A stretch of 64,000 nucleotides of DNA from Hysterangium stoloniferum (taxonomy: Eukaryota; Basidiomycota; Agaricomycetes; Hysterangiales; Hysterangiaceae), in contig WHVD01000122.1 in NCBI GenBank assembly GCA_015178975.1, positions 124,001 to 188,000 on the forward strand. The letters run 5' to 3'. Below, in pieces: positions 58,501 through 64,000 of this stretch. A program made the translations under genes and the position numbers. Position 1 is the first letter of the stretch. The number at the start of each line of letters is the position of its first letter. The notes under the pieces were generated by a model. It had not been told where the DNA came from and searched no databases. It saw only the letters and a list, made by a program, of their open reading frames with translations.

Positions 58501-59471
58501 TGCCGAACGCATGAAATTGTCACAGTATTTCGTGACGCTACCTAGTTGGATTATTAACTACCGCAAAGGATTTGTTTCTTGGAATAACTTGTATACTTTG
58601 CAAAGCGCACCATTTCTTTTCCCAAGTTTTGTGTGTACATTTCTCCCTTTCTTTAGTCTTGACTTCTGTACAAAATATTTCCTTCAGTAGGAATACATGA
58701 TATCGTTGGACGCTACTAAATTGATCACTTCCCTGATTTCTCGAAAGATGAATACAAGGGCCGAGATAGGACACCATTCCCTCGGGATTGTACCGCAGAT
58801 GTATGATATTGTTCGCTCTTTACCTGTGTTTGCAGTACTTAGGGTTTATACGTGTCATACCAAGCAAGTTTAAGTTGCTCATATGGCTCAAATCAACTTT
58901 GCAACTGGTTTGACAAGTGCAAAGAATTAAAGTGCACTTTGAACATCATAAACTTGTACTCGTAACCCCGGCACCATCTGCATATCTAATTCAAACTCAC
59001 AGTAATTACAAGCAAGATCCCTTGTATTTGCTCTTTGTATTTGCTCTTTTATGTGTAATATACTCAGTTTATTTAAAAATGAACCTTTCATGTAGGTAAT
59101 CGAAAAATACATTACTAAATGAACTCGAACATACTTGCACTAGTCCTTAGTGGGAGAGCATGCGCCACTGGTATGTGGAGGTGATGACATAGTTTCAGAG
59201 GTCTGAACTCGAGTACTCCCATATTTGTATTTGAAATTTAAGGGTGCATTATGGTTAAAATTATAGTATTCCGAGAGAAACTCGATTTTAAGACAAAATT
59301 GGCGACAGACGTGGCGGAGCGGGCGTGAAGACTGATATTTACATTTTGAAGGGCCAGTTATACGTTTTGTAACCGGAATGGCCAATTCGGCTACGAAATC
59401 TGCCAGAAGAACCTATGTTAGGTATGTGTATGTTTGTTTGTGATATATATCAAACTATAACAAAACTATTG
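58501..59471. other. Intergenic sequence
   Basis: 3' flank of the membrane-protein gene, then AT-rich sequence. No gene recognised. Confidence 0.4.
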
Positions 59472-59737
59472 TTAAATTTGATGATGAAACACACCTTTTA
59501 TAGGGGGAGTCCACCAATTATTGCAACTTTTCATATGAAGATGCTAATTGTGGACCATGCTTTTGGAGGTTAATGTGTGTCAGAACCACTATACACCTCC
59601 CAGAGCATCCAACCTATATTGTCAGGAGGTGCTACACTAACTGACACAAGATATTGAGACACAAATACTTTTATTACAAGCTTATTAAACCCTTGTATAT
59701 TGTGTATTGCAATAGAGTCAACTCATACTATTTTTAA
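59472..59737 (+). mobile_element. TTAA-flanked MITE, copy 1
   Basis: 266 bp including TTAA at both ends (59472-59475 and 59734-59737). Begins TTAAATTTGATGATGAAACA and ends CTCATACTATTTTTAA. Non-coding. The inverted copy at 60240-60507 is nearly identical. TTAA duplication is the piggyBac signature. Confidence 0.8.
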
Positions 59738-60960
59738 TAACTATAACAAACATAATAATTCAGTCAATATGGAAGGGTTACATCGACTGAGGTATTGGCA
59801 TATCTATCTGCATGTATTTATACGGTATTAAGACAATAGGGGGACAAATAAAAGGGCAAATAAAATGGTTGTGAGATACGGTAAAAATAGCAGTTGTAAA
59901 ATATGATTGAGTCGCACAGAATGATCGAGAAGGGAAAAGGACAAGAAAAAAAACCTCGTGGTCTGCTAAGACACGACCTGCAGTAGCCTCTATTCATAAC
60001 GCTCTGGCTAAGCAAATATTCTGGGATTCTATAGGCGGAGAGCAATGCACTTTTTCTCGTGTGCGAATCAGGGAAGCTGCTTCGTCAACATATCGGCTAG
60101 ATTATGATCCGACATTACATGGCGAACATCGATATCACCGTTCATGACATATCACGAATGCAGTGATAACGAATGTCAATGTGCTTTACTACATTATGTT
60201 TCGTATTGTTCATTAATAAAACAGCAGCGGCGTTGTCTATTAAAAATAGTATGAGTTGACTCTATTGCAATACACAATATACAAGGGTTTAATAAGCTTG
60301 TAATAAAAGTACTTTGTGTCTCAATATCTTGTGTCAGTTAGTGTAGCACCTCCTGACAATATAGGTTGGATGCTCTGGGAGGTGTATAGTGGTTCTGACA
60401 CACATTAACCTCCAAATGCATGGTCCACAATTAGCATCTTCATATGAAAAGTTGCAATAATTGGTGGACTCCCCCTATAAAAAGGTGTGTTTCATCATCA
60501 AATTTAACATTGTCATTGAAAAGGGTTGCTGGTCGCGGCTGGAGATGTCCTTTCGTCGTTCATTGCCGAGTACATCCACAAGATCTGCTTCATTGCCCAT
60601 GAAAGTGCCATATACTCAGCCACCGTAGTAGAGAGACAACACTAGGCCGATATTGGGTGCCCCAAGCTGTCAGTCCTCCTGCTTAGATGGAAATGTGTCC
60701 AGAGCATGAATGATGATTGTCCAAATCCCTGCTGTAGTCAGCATCAACATAACCTACTGGTTTGAGATCCTTGTCGTCAATTTTTCCCTTAATATACCAT
60801 AGGTCATGAGTTAATTCATTCCAATGGGCTTGTCCGAGATTAGATGGGAATTTGGGAAGAGTAGATACTGTGGAAGACAAATTGGGATGTGACCCAATCT
60901 GGGCATACATGATGGAACCCAATAATTATGATAGGATTTCTCAGCTATGAAGATATAGTC
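59738..60960 (-). mobile_element. Ty1/Copia element 2, 3' part
   Basis: Minus-strand RT end and RNase H: MGSIMYAQIGSHPNLSSTVS, then HDLWYIKGKID, DLKPVGYVDADYSRDLDNHH, SLSTTVAEYMALSWAMKQ, IDNAAAVLLMNNTKHN and KHIDIRYH. The 3' LTR region lies between about 59738 and 59985 (TATA-like gtataaatac at 59817-59826). The MITE at 60240-60507 splits the reading frame after SMTM. Some stops. Confidence 0.8.
60240..60507 (-). mobile_element. TTAA-flanked MITE, copy 2 (inverted)
   Basis: 268 bp with TTAA at 60240-60243 and 60504-60507. Removing the element and one TTAA restores Copia coding from SMTM directly to LIDNAAAV, so the boundaries are exact to the base. Confidence 0.9.
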
Positions 60961-61629
60961 CTCTATTGTGTTCAGTGCCATGTCACATGTAAGCACTATC
61001 CCAGTTGGCAGTGGTATTCCCCATGTGTATTAAGGCCTGTGTCTGGATTCCACTCAGAACCCAACTTCCTCCTGAATTATATCCCTGTCATATCTTGCCA
61101 TGCTCCTAAGTCAACATATGCACCTGCTTTGGAACCCAAGGTTCTTTCCAAAATATGCTCACTACCTGCTCCTGCTCTAGAACCTGAGACTTTTCTGAAA
61201 ATACACCTGCTTATGTTAGATTGAGTAATGCTAGCAGAATTTAGCCCTCCCTTATGTGACTTAGCAACCTTTTTTTTGGCCAATGACTTAGGGCAAATCT
61301 GACTCTGGGACACTTATTAGCCCAGTATTTCATTCAATTACCTTTTAAAAGATTGTCATTTTTATACAAGACTATACAAGTTGAGGAGGAGAATTTTAGT
61401 CCTACCTTATGCAACTCTGCAAGCTTGTCTGACCGACAACTGCTATAAATATTAACAATCTATTTTATTTCTACAATTGTCTAACAGTACGTCAATGTTT
61501 ATACAAGTCTATGCCAGTTGAGGAGGAGAATCTAGTCCTACATTATGCAACCCAGCAAGCTTGTCTGGCTGACAACTGCTACACCTTTTTGTGACCTGAC
61601 AAAGCAGATAAAAAGGGAAAAATCGACTT
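60961..61629. repeat. Debris with two internal duplications
   Basis: At 61115-61195 a unit of about 53 bp encodes APALEPKVLSKICSL then APALEPETFLKIHLL. At 61361-61450 and 61498-61585 a unit with agttgaggaggagaa and caagcttgtctg repeats with a 138-bp period. No gene. Confidence 0.5.
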
Positions 61630-62284
61630 TTATTATCACGACTATTTCATGGTGTATCAAGTCCTACAACTAAAGTTATCATTTTTTTGGGGGGCAGCAT
61701 TCATGCTTACTAGTTTCAAAAAAGAATGGACTGGAGAGTTCGAAGCAGATCCTGGCCAGCTACCATTCACGACTCAAATTCACTTTCAATTCCAATCACA
61801 ACCACCCCCACAGCACATTGGATCCTATGTATCACAATCTCACTTTCCAAAGTGTGGTGGCAATTTTCCCAAAATTATTATCATCCATTCCATTATCTCA
61901 ACTTCCTTCAACATTCACATTTCACTCAATATACTGCAGCAAACCATCCATGACTGACATATTCACAAAGGCCCTGGAAGGTCCACAATTCATAGGATGA
62001 TGAAGACTACTTGGTCTATATTAGGGTAGCAGTAGAAAAGCATCAGTGAGGAGGAGTGTTGGAAGGTGAAGAAAGCACTGTTGCTATTTCTACCGATCAA
62101 GGGGGGTAATATGACCCGAGAGGTTTTTCCATCACTTATTCTTGGGCATATCTCCCCGACTCCCCCAGCACCTGTGTAGTCGAGAAAATGTATATAAACG
62201 ATGCTACTACTGTATAGTAGAGGCAGTTGATTATACAATCATATTCTAGACATCTACTACAATATAAGATTTCTTTTTTTAACA
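61630..62284 (+). mobile_element. Ty1/Copia element 3, 3' end with LTR
   Basis: The coding tail reads MTDIFTKALEGPQFIG, the usual last phrase of Copia pol, followed by a polypurine tract gtgaggaggag and an LTR (62057-62284). The LTR is TGTTGGAAGGTGAAG...TTTTTTAACA, 228 bp, with TATA-like gtatataaacg at about 62190. Upstream coding is lost. Confidence 0.75.
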
Positions 62285-62292
62285 TTTTTTTT

Positions 62293-62504
62293 GTTTGAAA
62301 CTCGGGAGAATAATATGATATATAATATATAAAAGCCGAAACAAGAATGGATGCTTACACAGCAGGGAATGTAGGGAATGGCCATACCTGTATGCTGCAT
62401 TAGTGTAGTTGTGGCTGTTCCCTACATTCTGTGCTGTATAAGCATTTATTCTTGTTTATAATTTTATATATCATATATCATATTATTCTCCCTGAGTTCA
62501 AAAC
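62293..62504. repeat. Foldback (palindromic) element
   Basis: A 212-bp near-perfect palindrome: gtttgaaactcgggagaata...accaacaagaat-type left arm (62293-62388) and its complement (62407-62504), with only about 20 bp of spacer. Non-coding. It would form a hairpin of about 95 bp. It sits directly after the Copia 3 LTR. Confidence 0.85.
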
Positions 62505-63692
62505 CAATAAAGTGTGCAATTGTGGTGGGGGAGCTGATTCTTCATGGAGGTCCAAATGTTAAATAGCAGGAAATAAGAAATTCTGAGTATGGGAATAACT
62601 TGCCCTACATATATATATATAGCAAATAGAAATTATAATATCTTACTTCCGCCCCATTATGGAGTTATATGGCAATTTGTTTTTTGGGACCCAAAGTGGA
62701 ATTTTTATTGATTTTTGAACTCCGCACTATGTACTCGGAACAGCTGTAAATCATGAATTGGCTAATGGCGTGGGCTTCAGGAAGATGATTATTTTCTCAC
62801 CGGTACTCCGGAATTCTTGGAATTAATAAATTCTCGACTGCCCTTCCAAAGGCATTCTCGAAATCGGGTCCACGGCGGAAGTCATCAGGAAAATTGCTTT
62901 AAGCGCCCCTTTGGCTCCCAGACGAGATCCCCATTCGACGCTGCTCCAGACGCTTCATAAACGTCCAAGAGCATTCTAGAACGGGGGATCTCGTCCGAAA
63001 TCCTCATCAATCAAGAATCAATAAACTGATGGTGCTCGAACTGTATTTTTATATATCTGTCTAGTGTATTGAAGATTGATACAGCAAGCGGGCAATTACG
63101 GGCGAAAAACAGCAGCGAGATAATACAACTATTTTGTTTCTCACACTCACGGTGAAGAATATGCGCTTCTTTCGATTACAACGCAACCTCTTCTGGTTGT
63201 TGGTTACACCGAGACTTGGAATTTCAATTCGCCGCACAGTTCTTTTGGTGAGAGGAACGTTTCAATGAATATGAAAGCCCCAAGCCCTTCACCATCTCCT
63301 AACACTGTTTCAACTCATTTTTAACTCATCGTGTATAAATCGATGTACTGTCAGAAGTGCGTCCATTCTCTTCGTCGGCACGTCAGGAAAATACGTCGGC
63401 GGGGACCTTCTCTTAAAGCCTGGTCAGTGACATCTATACAATCTTCAGCACAGAAGCCTGTCAGAATGTTGAGGGTGTTCATCCGGAGGCAAAGGGCATC
63501 TTGCTGAGCCAAGGGCGGATGGTATATTTATTGTTCCAAGCTTCGGGGACTCTTATTTAACAGACTGGTTCAACTCTGTGTTCCTTTGGGTTGAAACTAG
63601 TGGCTGTTATATCTGGGCTAGTATAGTGAGTGATGAACCCCACCTTTTCCCCGATCCAATTCTCATAAAGATCACACTACTAGCCGTTCTCT
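62505..63692. other. Upstream region of the MFS gene
   Basis: Normal CpG content. Contains an inverted pair gacgagatcccc (62920) and ggggatctcgtc (62984), about 50 bp apart. No gene recognised. Probably the promoter and 5' UTR of the transporter. Confidence 0.45.
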
Positions 63693-64000
63693 ATGTCCTC
63701 TCCCTCAGTGACTGAGTTGGATACCAATGGCGGGAGGAAGAGATCTTTAAGCGTGCAAGAAGTCAAGACTAATGACGTCCTTGATTCCACACTCCGAATC
63801 ACGATAGAAAGTGCGCTCACAAGAAAGCTGGATTTGAGGCTTATGCCCATATTTGCCCTGATTTTTATGATGCATAATATGGGTATGTTCTCCATGAACC
63901 ATTGAGGAGTCTTTCACTATGATCATCTCCCTGTATAGACCGCAATGCAGTAGCAGCTGCTAGGTTGCAGGGACTCGAAATGCATCTGGGTCTGTCTGGT
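63693..64000 (+). CDS. MFS transporter, allantoate permease-like (5' end only)
   Basis: Exon 1 is 63693-63882, the intron 63883-63938 (GTATGT..TATAG, 56 bp), and exon 2 runs off the window. The protein begins MSSPSVTELDTNGGRKRSLS, then ALTRKLDLRLMPIFALIFMM (start of the first membrane span), and after the splice DRNAVAAARLQGLEMHLGLS. The phrase DRNA/AAARLQGLE right after the first span is typical of the anion:cation symporter branch of fungal MFS permeases (allantoate/nicotinate type). Substrate cannot be told from this part. Confidence 0.85.

Overview
The window is eukaryotic, from a filamentous fungus, most probably an agaricomycete basidiomycete. Host genes carry several short GT..AG introns (46 to 113 bp), and the protein families seen are typical of that group: a DUF1774-like membrane protein, an MFS permease, a fungal kinase-like protein, a cerato-platanin relative and a BAHD-type acyltransferase. 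The mobile elements are also typical: KDZ transposases with cysteine clusters, chromodomain Ty3/Gypsy elements, Ty1/Copia elements and Tc1/mariner elements. I cannot name the species.
Layout. 1-18 kb is a transposon nest: an LTR fragment, a Tc1 element (435-1739), a decayed KDZ transposon (1.7-4.3 kb) with an LTR inside it, and an LTR split by a second Tc1 element (4759-17759), which is itself split by an 11.4-kb chromovirus (6009-17385, minus strand). 18-21.4 kb holds two host-type genes on the minus strand: a kinase-like gene and a broken F-box/LRR-like gene. 21.4-29.1 kb is a Copia 3' end, a truncated Gypsy element with both LTRs, and a gag relic split by a solo LTR. 30-31.5 kb is an acyltransferase gene with a premature stop. 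31.9-40.5 kb is a decayed chromodomain Gypsy interrupted by LTRs (one nested three deep) and by a third Tc1 element. 40.5-44.9 kb holds a coiled-coil ORF relic and a DDE-endonuclease transposon. 45-58.5 kb is lower in repeats and has normal CpG content: a tRNA-like sequence, a beta-lactamase-like pseudogene, an intron-rich gene of unknown function, an F-box-like relic, a cerato-platanin fragment, a 1.08-kb TIR element and an intact seven-exon DUF1774-like gene. 59-62.5 kb is Copia debris with two copies of a 266-bp TTAA-flanked MITE, a Copia 3' end with LTR, and a 212-bp foldback element. The window ends in the first exons of an MFS transporter (63693 onward).
How it fits together. Most of the sequence is successive layers of insertion, and the order can be read from target duplications and from paralogous empty sites. 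Older layers are nearly free of CpG and full of stop codons. The youngest large insertion, the chromovirus, is CpG-rich and its LTRs are about 97% identical by eye. It also carries two large extra coding blocks: about 430 codons ahead of the gag core, and about 2.5 kb between the chromodomain and the 3' LTR. These are the least explained coding content in the window.
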